Assembly: GCA_003008705.1 (NCBI GenBank)
Contig: PDUO01000027.1
Location: forward strand, 624,425 to 688,424
DNA length: 64,000 bases
Direction: 5' to 3'
From: Pezicula radicicola
Taxonomy: Eukaryota > Ascomycota > Leotiomycetes > Helotiales > Dermateaceae
Made by a program: the position numbers and the translations under genes. Of this stretch, positions 24,951 through 35,770 are shown in pieces. The notes under the pieces are model-generated. The model saw only the letters and a program-made list of their open reading frames with translations. It was not told where the DNA came from and did not search any database. How positions within the stretch are numbered: the stretch's first letter is position 1; every line of letters begins with the position of its first letter.

Positions 24951-25481
24951 GATGCTAAGTGAGATGCTGTGACTTGAAAGCTGCGACTAATGTCAATGTC
25001 TATGCTCATGGAGAGGCGTTGGTGTTTGGTTGTCTCATCTCCTTTGACAGCTCCTCTTCTATCTGGGCACGTAAGCGAGGAAAGAACCGAGCCGAATGGT
25101 TGGAAATAAAGGGGTTGCCAAGGACCTGCCGTAGGCCCAGTGGGCCCATATTTGTAAGCATTTCAGTACACCAAGCTACACTGTAATATCCCACCTTCTC
25201 AATTCACTCCAGCATGGTGCGTGAGTGCGCATTGCTTTTCCAGGCTCTGAACTGTGGTATCCGCCATTTCAAACAGGCTGTGAACAGGTAAGGCAGACAG
25301 GGCGGCAGAATCACTGTCTTGATGTCAGGATGACGGCGGATGTCCAATTGCAATGCGTCGATGATGCAGTATGGCCGAGCCACGCAGCCTTGTCAACATC
25401 TTCTCTCTTCTCTCCTCTCCTCTCTGAATGTGCAGAGGCACATTATTCTCTCTTTGTTTCACCTCGATACCACCAAAATCA
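24951..25481. other. Shared divergent upstream region
   Basis: This 530-bp stretch separates two divergent genes. It has CT-rich tracts at 25400-25425 on the plus strand, typical of fungal promoters. Two minus-strand ORFs here are shadows. Confidence 0.5.
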
Positions 25482-27884
25482 ATGGAAGCTGTTGGCGCTG
25501 CATCAAGCATCACAGCGCTGCTAACTGTCGCAGTGCAGTCGTCGAAGATTATTTACGAGACAGTTACCACTATTCGCGATGGTCCGAACGAACTACAAAC
25601 CCTAAGGGCTGCGTTGGAAGACTTACACCTCATACTCAAACATATCGTCGGCATAACTACCTCCAAAGGCTTCCAACTTCATGTAACTCCAGAGCATGCA
25701 GGACTTAAACGCTCAATAAAAAGCTGTATCAGTGACTTGACAGATGTGCAAAATGGCATCGACAAGATGCGTCCGGCGGTGCAAGATGGGACACTCGACA
25801 GAACACGAAAAAGGGTCCTCATGGTACTTTGGAAAAAGGATGTCGAGTGGATGTGGGGTGTTATTGAACGTCATACCAACAAGCTGAGCCTTCAACTGAA
25901 TATTGGAAACATGTAGGCTTCTCTCTTTCGTTAACAAATTTCATATATATATATATATATAACAGCCTAAAACGTGGATTTACAGGGACTTGAACCTAAG
26001 TAATACTTCCAGCTCACAGCAGCTGCAGTCAGCAATGGCTACCGGCTTTCAATCGATCGATAATACAACTAGGAACTTTGCCAGTTTGCATAATATCCAG
26101 TCTACCGAACAATATGCCACACTTCATCGGCAGGCAGAGACCCAGCATCGACAAAATATCGAACACCAAGATCGAGGAAAGCAGGAGACACTAGATGTAT
26201 TCAAGGAAAATTTTATTTTGATGGAGGAAAAGTTCAAAGGGCTGGAAATGATGCTCAAAAATACTGAAAGCGAAAATCGTCGATCACAACAGATGATAAA
26301 CCTACCAGCTCCAGACGGTGCTCTTATTTATCGCAGAAGGCTGAACAGGAACTTTACCAACAGTCTCGACCGGTTATACAGCTTTATTCCTCATAGCGGA
26401 AAAACTTTGTCCGCAGGGAATGCCGAGGAAGTAGTCGACGAGATTGACACCATACTCGATATTATAGGAACCTTACGAAAGCCAGCGCCTTTGACAGCCG
26501 AATTTGATACAATCCTTAACATTGTTGAAAAGTTGCAATCGGCATCACCCACCAGAAGATTGGATGACGCCCAGAGCCATGAATGGGACGGAAAAGAAAC
26601 TATAGGAAGACCAATCTCAACGAGATACCTTAAGACAATGAAAGCCATAGCACGTATGTCAGCCAAGGTTTGCGTGACAGATGGCTCTGTATCTAAATTA
26701 AAAGTCGGAGATTATGTGGGTGAGTCGCTCTTGGATTGGATACTCGCCCTCCTCGCAGTGAAGTCCATACTAATCTCAGTACGGGGTAATACAGACCCAA
26801 CCACAGTATGGCGTCTTCAACATACACCGCAGATGTCTACCAACATCCAGATTGGACTGGAAACATACGATACGAGTGGTGGAACACTCATAGTCTGGTC
26901 CAAGTCCATGGACGCTAACAGCAACAATCCAACATGCCAAGCTCTTGACTTGGCCATGGCGAATGATGGTACGACGGAGAAACTCTTCTTGGCTGGTGTA
27001 CATTTCATGCCAGCATATCCCCCTGGATCAGCGATTATGTCGGCATTGTTTACTCAGAGGTTAACAAGTCAGGAATCACAATTCCTAGACTTCAATATTT
27101 CGTTTCATGGTCGAGCCCCCTCGAAATCTACACACATAGACGGATTTATCTTATTTCTGCTCAATATCGTAGCTTCAGACCCGTCAGTGCCACTTCGGTG
27201 GCTATACAGTCAGAAGCGTCTAGCCATTCATTACTGCCTTTCCACACAAAGAATCAGACCAGACGACGCGAGGGTTTTTACTGCTATAAAACATGGCGAT
27301 CTGCAAATGCTAATAGCTTTGTTACGAAATGGATTGGCATCACCGAGAGACTGTGATTCTGAGGGTGAATCGCTGATCACTGTATGTATCTTTGCCCTGC
27401 ATTAACGGTCGATACTAACACGGCGAGTACGCTGTATTATATGCCTGGCAACTTAGGGTTTTTGAATTTCTCGTCCAAAATGACGCTGCTGTTTACCGCC
27501 TCGAGTCTAGAAATTTGGCTTGGTGTAGTGATTTTTTGTATGTATTCAGCGTTTTGGGCATAGCTGTAATCATGCTTATTCATACAGATTGCCTATACAG
27601 CAGGTCCAACGAGCATCCAAAGGATTGCCATTAAATTTACAGCGGCTGTGTTTGCGGGCTTCGTGTAAGGAAACACTTCTGGGGCCGCTAATTTATATCG
27701 TATGTATCCAGAATTTGAGCATAGCTGCAATAACGCTTATTCATTCATACAGATTGTCTACACGAGCGGCGACCATCTAGCATTATGTGCAATGCCATTG
27801 TATCTGCACTTAAAATCATTTCCAAGGACGTTACGAGGGTTCGGATATATTTATTTTGACGGGAAATTGGGGTTTTATAGGTAG
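25482..27884 (+). CDS. STAND-type N-terminal domain protein with a weak ankyrin-like segment
   Basis: Five exons (25482-25912, 25986-27381, 27428-27537, 27588-27699, 27753-27884) join in phase to 726 residues. The N-terminus EAVGAASSITALLTVAVQSS followed by KIIYETVTTIRDGPNELQTL is the helical domain found at the front of fungal NLR/STAND and ankyrin proteins (Helo-like). A coiled-coil-like region follows around residues 145-240. A middle region (WILALLAVKSILISVRG) is unassigned. Near residue 585, DARVFTAIKHGDLQMLIALL begins an ankyrin-like pair that continues across exon 3 as YAVLYAWQLRVFEFLVQND. Exons 4 and 5 are less certain: without the last two introns translation would stop at 27634. There is no NB-ARC or NACHT domain. 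A role in non-self recognition is a guess from the family. Confidence 0.65.
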
Positions 27885-28198
27885 GCTGTGCTACTTTTCC
27901 CAAGGCATTACAAGTGACTTTCTAAGTGAAATATCATCAGGAATGTTGATTTGATAGAATAATTTGGACATGCCAATGCGCTAGCTTAGAGGTAACGTAC
28001 TCTATTTAACACGCGTATGTACTCTTCCGCACAAGACACAAATGGCCGATGCAACAGACCAAAAGCATCGCGAAAAGAAGTACTTTTTGGGAGTTAATTC
28101 TCTAATCCAAGATGCCTGCCCAAGGGAATCAAGAGGATAGATACATCGGAAATGCAAACATAAAGTTAAGCAGGAAGCTACTATATATTTGCAAAAGT

Positions 28199-28976
28199 CT
28201 AGTGTCGAAGAATAATTGTTTCGAGGCTTACTAGGCGATTAAGAATCCGCAGCTCTTTCCACAGCGTTGAAACACGCAAACGGGTTACTTGTGACAGCTT
28301 GGACATCTGACAGAACAAGAATGCCTTATTGAAAAACACTGACCGTAATTTACTTTTGTCCTCAGATACGGATATCATCACGTTTCAATAGAGCATCTTC
28401 AAATATCTAATGATCATGATATCCCTGAAAGTCGAATGTTGATAGAAGAGAGACGATACGCGATTCGCCCCCCTTTACCCATGCCCCGCGATTCGGTTGT
28501 TGCTTGGCCGAAGCTTATCTCGTGGAGTACTCTCGTCACAAATCTGCCGAGCATGTTATTCTCTTCATCATATACCGCATCTACTATACCTGCAGCAGCG
28601 AACGACGTTGCATTATTTGACCAAGAGATATGATTGATAATTTGGGGAACGATTGGCAAGGACACCTGCTCCTATCTCTGAATACATCCCGTTCGTGAGC
28701 GGCGATGAGTTCTTGCAATCAAGTAGATCTACATATGTCACTGCAAGATGCAGTCTGATTAGAGATTTCTCAATCTGTCTCAACCTCATTCCTATTTCTT
28801 CTAAATCTATCGTCTCCAGAGCGTCATTATTTTCGCGGGTAACCCTGTATTCTCAAATGGCAAGCCTTCATTTAGTATACTCTTGTTTTTTCGGTTTTGC
28901 CAGCCTTCCCCTGCCCGTCGGCGCCAGCAGGGTTGGCGACGCCGCTCTTATCAGTCTCAATAACAATGCATGACAT
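28199..28976 (-). pseudogene. Decayed protein-coding gene
   Basis: Several coding-like pieces lie on the minus strand in different frames. They are SCIVIETDKSGVANPAGADG from an ATG at 28976, NEGLPFENTGLPAK, then ALETIDLEEIGMRLRQIEKS with LHLAVTYVDLLDCKNSSPL. Next come SLPIVPQIINHISWSNNATS to GRIAYRLSSINIRLSGIS, and a last piece from about 28381 ending LVSLETIILRH. No normal introns join them, so at least three frameshifts are needed. I recognise no family. The pieces keep the same order, which supports one old gene. Confidence 0.35.
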
Positions 28977-29199
28977 GACATCGTAGGGGTTCAAATGTCA
29001 AGTGTATATATACACAGGATCTCGTGCTACTCCTAGCAGCTCACTTTCTGATATCCCAGAAATTTTATTAGAACTCTGTCCGGGACCGCACTACCACACT
29101 ACTACTAGTGCGCTCTTGCCTATATAGCTTCGGCTTCGGGCTCTTCCTCTCTTCTATTCATGCTTTTTCTGATCCCGAGTTTCGTCCTACAAACGCAAA

Positions 29200-31821
29200 A
29201 TGAGTTCCAACGGAGGTGCACTTGGTATTTCATCTACCTCACCAGAACTCGAACAGTCTACAGTCACAGCCATCAATAAGGAGACGCAACTTACATCAAA
29301 TGACTCCAGCATCAAAGAAGAGAATGGCGAAGTGACTGAAGTCCACACGAACGAGCAAGATCATATCCTTCTCTCGCACGAGGAACAGTTCCCAGAGGAT
29401 CCTAGTGGAGAAATAGAGACGCAACAATTCACAATCCGCGCTGTTTTAGTTGGGTCACTTCTTGGTGGAGTGATTGCAGCTTCTAAGTAAGTCTAATGAT
29501 GCATGCTGAGAGTTGCAAGTCTATATATAGTGATTGAAAAAACGCAGTGTCTACCTAGGTCTCAAAACAGGCTGGACTTTCGGAGCATCCCTATTCGGTT
29601 CGATTTTCGGTTACGCAATTCTCAAGCCTCTTTCAAAAGTGCTTCCCAAAAACTTCGGAGGCGGTTACTTCGGACCCAAAGAAAACGTATGAGTACAATC
29701 CGCCGCAACAGCAGCCGGATCCCTAGATCTCCTCTTCACATCCGGATTCCCAGCTGCATACCAACTTGGACTCCTTGGAAATTCTCCAAAAGATGATTTT
29801 GGAAAACTTATCACCTTTACGGCATGTTGTGCTTACTATGGAATGTTCTTCGCTATCCCGTTACGAAAATTCTATATCTTAAAGCAGAAACTGGTTTTTC
29901 CTAGTGCTGTAGCTGCTGCTCATACGATTCGCTCGTTGCATGTTGGAAAGAATGCTGAAGCTAATGCTCGTAAGAAGACGAGGGCTTTGGTCGTTGCTTT
30001 TGCGTGTGCTATTACGCTTCGTTGTGTTTCTGAATATGCACCTGGGATATTGTGGGACTGGCATTGGGGATGGACCCTTTATAGGTTAGGTTGGACGGGT
30101 ATGATTCAAGTTGAGAATTGGAATTGGGTTACTGAGTTTACGCCGGCTTTTATTGGGGTTGGTATGCTTACTGGTCTTAATGCTAGTTGGAGTTTCTTTG
30201 GTGGTTCGGTCCTGGCTTGGGGTGTTATTGGGCCTTCTTTGATTACTACTGGGAAGGCTTTTGGGACGGCTGTTAGTGAGAAGTATCCTGGTTATATGAA
30301 CGTACGTGTTTCTATGCACACTTCCTTCCCTTCCCATCGCTTGAGTTCAGGATAACTAGGACAACAAAATATTCACATCAGAGGACTAATAGCTAATTTT
30401 TACAGTACATGAGCATGGTGATGGATGATCCTGTCAATGCTCCAACTCCCCGTTACTGGCTTGTATGGTAAGGAAGCTTCAACTACACCATGACTTCCTC
30501 AGTTAACAACTCCTTCGCAGGCCAGAAACAATGCTCCTCCTCTGTGGTTCATTCACCGAGCTAGGAGCCAACTACAAAACCCTCTGGGCATCACTAATCC
30601 AAATCCTCTCCCCAGTATTTAAATCCCTACGAAAAGTCAAGATCAACGAAGACGATCTAATCTACGACCCAGCACCAGCACACGAACAAGTACCCTGGTG
30701 GGCCTGGACAGGCGGCCTCCTTATCAGTGCCTTCTTCACCTGTCTAATCCTAGGACTCCAATACGGACAAAACGTCGGCGTATCAATACTCTCCATCATC
30801 TTCGCCTTCATCTTCAGTTTCATTGGAGCAGAATCCACAGGACGTACAAACATCACACCCGTCACCTCAATCGGAAATGCCTCACAACTAGTCATCGGTG
30901 GAGCTACGAGGGGAAAATATCCTCTTAAGGATACGCAATTGTTGAATATGACTGGTGGGATGCTTGCTCTTGGTGCTTCAGAACAATCGGCTGATATGTT
31001 GGGCGATCTTAAGACTACTCATCTTTTACGTGCTACTCCTAGAGTACAATTTTATGCACAGATGTGTGGGGCTTTGGTTAGTATTTTCATGAGTGTAGGC
31101 ATGTATGTTCTTTTTTCCGAGGCTTATCCTTGTATTAATGATCTTTCTCTTCAAGGTATGTACAATACAAATACTTTTTTATTTATTTCTTTGAATTCTT
31201 CTACTTTATACGGAGGTACCTGTTTCACAGCAATACTAAACTAAATACCTCACAGATAATTGTTCCTTCTCAGCCCCAGACGTAGGAGCCTACCGCATAA
31301 TAGCCGTAGCCGTAACCTCGCCCACAATTCCCATCCCCCCTTCTTCAGGCTACACCAGTATCGGATTCGGAATCTTCGCCATCCTCCTCACAATCATCAA
31401 ATATCGATACATCCCCACCTCAAAACATATCTACGTTCCTAATCTAGTAGCAATGGGTATTGCATTTATTCTAAATACTACTACATATCCTACTGCTATG
31501 GCTTTCGGTAGTACTATGGCGTTTCTTTGGAGGAAACATTATGGGATGGCTTTTGGTATGTATTGTTATGCTGTTTCTGCTGGTATGATTGCTGGGGAGG
31601 GGTTAGGTGGGATTGTTGGGGCTGTTTTGCAGGTTAATGTTTTTTTTTTGTCTTCTGCTCTTTTTTGTTTTTTTTTGTTTTTTTTTGTTTTTTTTAAATT
31701 GGTTGGGGAGGGGTTTAAGGGAAGATGCTAATTGATTATCGTGTGTATATAGGTGGCTAAGGTATCTGGAAACGTATATGGCACCGCGGTCGGATGCCCT
31801 GCTTTTGAGTATTGTGGATGA
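29200..31821 (+). CDS. OPT-family oligopeptide/metal-chelate transporter with an in-frame TGA
   Basis: Six exons (29200-29486, 29548-30301, 30406-30467, 30521-31155, 31256-31632, 31753-31821) join in phase. They would encode 727 residues of an OPT transporter if position 29690-29692 were a sense codon. Instead it is TGA, inside the conserved stretch FGPKENV-stop-VQSAATAAGS. Everything after it stays in the same frame and looks constrained: KFYILKQKLVFPSAVAAAHT, APGILWDWHWGWTLYRLGW, and FSFIGAESTGRTNITPVTS. No intron of suitable phase can remove the stop. The acidic N-terminal 80 residues are cytosolic and about 14 membrane spans follow. Family members import peptides, glutathione or metal chelates at the plasma membrane. 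The last intron holds an extreme T-rich tract (31640-31695). Either it is a recent pseudogene or the base is wrong. Confidence 0.85.
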
Positions 31822-32316
31822 AAAGTACATAGTAAACTGTGAACATATCTCTATGTTCTCGAATACCTTTTAGAAGATAATCATCAAGGAGATTTTCGGT
31901 TCCAGGAAGCTAGGTTGGATATATCATTTAACGAGACAATGTTATACATAGATGTTAGGTAAATTAAGAGAAGAGGGGAAAGATAGTATTGTGATGTGCT
32001 TAGTATAGTATGAATAGAAGGAAGCTAATTCTTATGTATTACTGTACAGTAAAGTACTTCTGATTGATTTGACTGCCTAACAATCTGTTAAACTAAATAT
32101 TAAGCGAGCTGCTAAGTAGTAAGTACCTAGTGTTGTAGAAGTTATACCAACGTGGAACCCCAAATATGAAAGCAAGAGTCAGATATAAGAGAGGTAGAGA
32201 ATCTCAGGTCTATTCAACCATGCTATCTAATTTGCAACTCTAGCAATGTTCTCTCTACACCAACCACTTATCAGGCCACACAACATGACCAACAAAAATC
32301 CCCTCAAACAAGCAAC
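31822..32316. other. Convergent 3' region, no gene
   Basis: AT-rich spacer between the OPT and flavin monooxygenase genes, which converge. No ORF or repeat is seen. Confidence 0.5.
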
Positions 32317-33417
32317 CTAAGAGCTCTTTTCCTTTTCCTTCAACGCCTCTCTCACCCTCGGCAAAATATACCTCCCATAATCAATAGCATCATTAAGATT
32401 ATCATACCCACGAATAGAAATCAAACTAGCCCCAAGCTCAACATAATCCAAAATAGACTCGGCAACAGTCTGATAAGAACCAACCAAAGCAGTAGAAGCA
32501 CCCCTAGCATTAGTAGCCGTAACAGTAGGATACCAAAGAGCACGATCCTGCACCTCACCCCTCTTCGCAATATCCAAAAGACGCTGGGATCCAACATTCT
32601 GAGGCGGAGGAGCATCAACAGGAACTTTTCCTTGTCCCTTTGCTCTATTCTCATTCAAAGCATCTAAAGTACGATGAGCTTTTGCCCAAGCAAGATCATC
32701 AGTTTCAGCAACGATAGGTCTGAAAGTAACCCAGATACGAGGACGATCTCCATCAGGACGACCCGCTTTCGCAGCTTCCTCATAAATTCGATCGATTTGT
32801 TGTTTTGTTTCTTTGAGTGGTTCACCCCATAATCCGAAGATATCGGCAAGTGATCCACCAATTCGATATGCCTCATCCGAAGAACCACCCACCGAAACAA
32901 GAATACCCTTCCCATTTGTAGGTCGAACCCGATTACTGAATTGCTTGAACTGATAATATTTTCCTTCCCAATCAAAAGGATCAGCTGATTCCCATGCTCG
33001 TCGAAGAATCTTAATGTATTCCTCAAGACGTCCATATCGTTCTTCCTTGCTTAGGAAATCCCCTTCCTTGGCTTGTTCGGCATCACTTCCGCCCGCGATG
33101 AAATGAACTACTACTCGACCCGAACTGAGTTGATCGAGTGTTGCTAGGGCCTTGGCTGCTACGGTTGGATAGAGTGTGTTTGGTCGGAGTGCGATTATTA
33201 CTTTGATGTTTTTGGTTACTGAGGCTATTGTTGCGCCGATTGTGAAGGGGTCGAAGAATGAGGAGTCGTAGGGTATTAGTGTGTAGTTGAATTTGTAGTC
33301 GTCGAGTGATCGGGCGTAACGGGTAATGAATTCCGGGTCCAGGGGAGCATTGGGGATGGGATTGATCTCCGTAGATGCGTTGGGAGACGTTACGCTGATG
33401 AATTCTGTTATTGGCAT
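32317..33417 (-). CDS. FMNH2-dependent alkanesulfonate-type monooxygenase (luciferase-like)
   Basis: A single exon of 366 codons from the ATG at 33417. The bacterial luciferase-like barrel is clear: FNYTLIPYDSSFFDPFTIGA, IKVIIALRPNTLYPTVAAKA, then TLDQLSSGRVVVHFIAGGSD. Further along, RYGRLEEYIKILRRAW, DWEGKYYQF and GKGILVSVGGSSDEAYRIGG are all standard in SsuD-type enzymes, which average about 380 residues. These enzymes use reduced FMN and oxygen to split the C-S bond of alkanesulfonates, releasing sulfite as a sulfur source. The lack of introns is common for fungal copies and compatible with old bacterial transfer, though not proof of it. It lies between an OPT transporter and an Fe/2OG oxygenase, near two anion transporters, which supports a sulfur-scavenging role. 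A partner NAD(P)H:FMN reductase is not in the window. Confidence 0.88.
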   Translation of the reverse strand: MPITEFISVTSPNASTEINPIPNAPLDPEFITRYARSLDDYKFNYTLIPYDSSFFDPFTIGATIASVTKNIKVIIALRPNTLYPTVAAKALATLDQLSSGRVVVHFIAGGSDAEQAKEGDFLSKEERYGRLEEYIKILRRAWESADPFDWEGKYYQFKQFSNRVRPTNGKGILVSVGGSSDEAYRIGGSLADIFGLWGEPLKETKQQIDRIYEEAAKAGRPDGDRPRIWVTFRPIVAETDDLAWAKAHRTLDALNENRAKGQGKVPVDAPPPQNVGSQRLLDIAKRGEVQDRALWYPTVTATNARGASTALVGSYQTVAESILDYVELGASLISIRGYDNLNDAIDYGRYILPRVREALKEKEKSS

Positions 33418-34134
33418 TTTGAAGGTTGTTTTTGTTTCTAATTTTGTAGATTGTAGATTGTAGATTGTAGAAGTGAGTTTTGTATTTTATGGAAATATTG
33501 AAGATATGTCGTTTCTTATATCTAGTTATCTTTTCGGAGAATGGCGACAGCTGCAGGTGGATGACGCCTTACAGCATGAACCGATTTCGGAATTTCGGCC
33601 TAGGGTTCTTACAAACCACAACTTCCTGCCCAAGGGTGGATGCACTGGAGCTTGTATCTTCTGATCGGTCCACTAATAAGTGGTTGGTCATGGGGATCTT
33701 TGTCGAATCGATATAACCCAATAAACGTGGATCAGACACTCTGCTCGTTTATGACTGCTTGACTGGTCGCTAAGAGGTAAAATGAATTGAATTTATTGGC
33801 GAGAAGTACTTGATTAAGTGGGAAATAATGGACAACTAGGTTGGCAAGTTAAGCTGATGCGAGTAAAAGCTACATCATTGAGGGTAAGATGGGGTGATGA
33901 TTCTCTAGTAGAAGGAGATCTCTTGTCTCTTTGCATATCCGTTAACACGCCCTAATATGCTTGTTTCTACTAACGGAAATAAGGCATTATTTCAGGAATT
34001 AGTAAATAAGCACATATATGTAGAACGTCTTTGAAGGTAAAATTTATGTGAGTAAAGTACAAGACTTCAAGCTCGGTATCAGTATAACACCTTAACACCC
34101 ACTCCTCAACCCTACAAATTTTAAATCCAGCTCC
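33418..34134. other. Intergenic with a short heptamer repeat
   Basis: Just upstream of the monooxygenase ATG the 7-bp unit TGTAGAT is repeated about four times (around 33445-33473). The rest is AT-rich and shows no gene. Confidence 0.5.
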
Positions 34135-35370
34135 TTAGTACTTTCCCGTCTTAACAGTCAAACCCAACCGATCTAAAACATATCTCCCCGCCGTAATAGG
34201 AGGATACTTACTCGTCTCCCCCTCCTCCAAACAACCGGGTAACGTCTCAACCTTCTCATCATAATTGATGCTAAAGAAAAACGGAACGCTATATCTCTGA
34301 TTCCCGGTACGATTCACAACTCTATGAACCGTACTCTTATACTTCCCATTAGTCCATCTCATCAAGAAATCAGCCACGTTAACTACAATTCCTCCTTCGA
34401 CTGGTGTAGCTGATATCCATTGGTTATCAGGAGAGAGAATTTCGAGACCGGGGGTTGAATCTTGAAGGAGTAGGGTGAAGCATTCGTAGTCTGTATGTGA
34501 GCCTAGACCAATTTGATCTTCGGCTGTCTTTTTGGGTGGGTAGTTTATTAAACGTGCGATTCCTCCGGGGTGTGTGCAGAGCTTGTCGAAGTAGGTTTCG
34601 GGGAGGGAGAGGGAAAGTGCGAAGAGGCGGAAGAGGTGTCGGGCTAGTTGGAGTACCTGTTATATATACATTAGTTCTCAATTCGTTTGTGTAAAAAAAA
34701 ATATAATTCAAAAACAGGGTAGAGGAGTGAAAGAAAGGAAAGGAATGTGTGCAGGGCAACTTACATGACCGTAATATTCAGCAATTCCAGCATAGAAACC
34801 GGGCAATTCTGATTCTTCAGGCCACAAATTCTTACTCCCATCTGTACTCCCATCCAACTCAACATACTTACCGTCACCACCAGTAGGATCCAAACCCTGC
34901 TCATATCCCCAATTAAAGCCCTCCTTCGTCTCCTTAGCTCCTCCCTCCCCCAAATCATTAACCGTCGTCCAACTCGCCGGTTCCCACCCTCTAAAATGAT
35001 TCGAGTTCTTCATGTGGATCTTCTCTTTCGATTCGGGACTCAGCTCGTGGAAGAATCGCTCGGCGAGTTTGAACATGCTGTTACATGTTGCTTGTGGGAT
35101 TGAGTGTCCTGTTATGTAGAAGAATCCGGTTGTTGTGCATGCCGAGTGGATTTTGTCAGCTACTGCTTGTCTGTCTGAGAGGTTTGTCGAGAAGGATGGT
35201 GTGAGGTCTACAATGGGGATTTCCCATTTTGAAGTGCTGCTGGTGGTGGTGTTGTTGTTGTTGGAGCCGAGGCGGGATTTGAGGTAGTTTTGCACTTCTA
35301 ATGCTGCTGTGAGGGAGTCGGATTGGGATTCATGGTGAATAGCGCTTGGCATGGCTGCTACGTCTGCCAT
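34135..35370 (-). CDS. Isopenicillin-N-synthase-like Fe(II)/2-oxoglutarate oxygenase
   Basis: Two exons (35370-34765 and 34656-34135) join in phase to 375 residues. The N-terminal DIOX_N domain shows KWEIPIVDLTPSFSTN and CTTTGFFYITGHSIP, and the catalytic jelly-roll follows. Iron ligands are H256 and D258 in GLGSHTDYECF and H313 in STVHRVVN. R323-x-S325 (QRYSVPFF) is the co-substrate clamp. A Asn/Thr-rich insert (residues about 36-48) is low complexity. The enzyme would oxidise a small molecule in the cytosol; the family includes many secondary-metabolite and catabolic oxygenases, so the substrate is open. It is not a TauD-type sulfonate dioxygenase by sequence pattern. It is co-oriented with the flavin monooxygenase and the MFS symporter on either side, with short spacers. 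Confidence 0.88.
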
Positions 35371-35770
35371 TATTGCGGATTGAATTGTTTGTTTGAGGGA
35401 AAAAGGACGGCGAAAGAGTTTTGAAAGAGAATTGTGTTTAGATGTTGTTTTGTTAGTTAGTTCACTTACGTTATCTCTAGCGATAAGGCCCCCTTTCCAG
35501 ATCTACCCCTCTAAGAGTGGGGGATAGTGGGACATCATTCTCGGGCGTCTCCGAAAGCTTGACCATGTGGCAGTTTGTTTGAAATACTCAACTTTTCTAA
35601 GCCTCAATTAATCATAACCAACTTTTCTCAAGTGACAGGCATCCAATCAAGAAGATAAGTATCTAGAAAACCCATAGCCTGCCTCCCTATTTTTTTATTC
35701 CACAGAATTTGTCGCAGTTGAACTTTACGGTCTTGCATTGCAACTTTAAAGTTTCTATCAACTCAGAAAA
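35371..35770. other. Intergenic spacer
   Basis: This is the upstream region of the 2OG oxygenase and the 3' flank of the MFS symporter. No ORF or repeat is evident. Confidence 0.5.

Noticed and set aside
29690..29692. TGA read as selenocysteine or as programmed readthrough in the OPT gene
   Set aside because: The context (TGA-G) is not the known fungal UGA-CUA readthrough signal, and Ascomycota lack the selenocysteine machinery as far as is known. A nonsense change or an error is simpler.
32317..35370. TauD/Jlp1-type sulfonate dioxygenase call for the 2OG oxygenase
   Set aside because: The domain order and the HTD and RYS motifs are of the IPNS-like class, not the TauD class.
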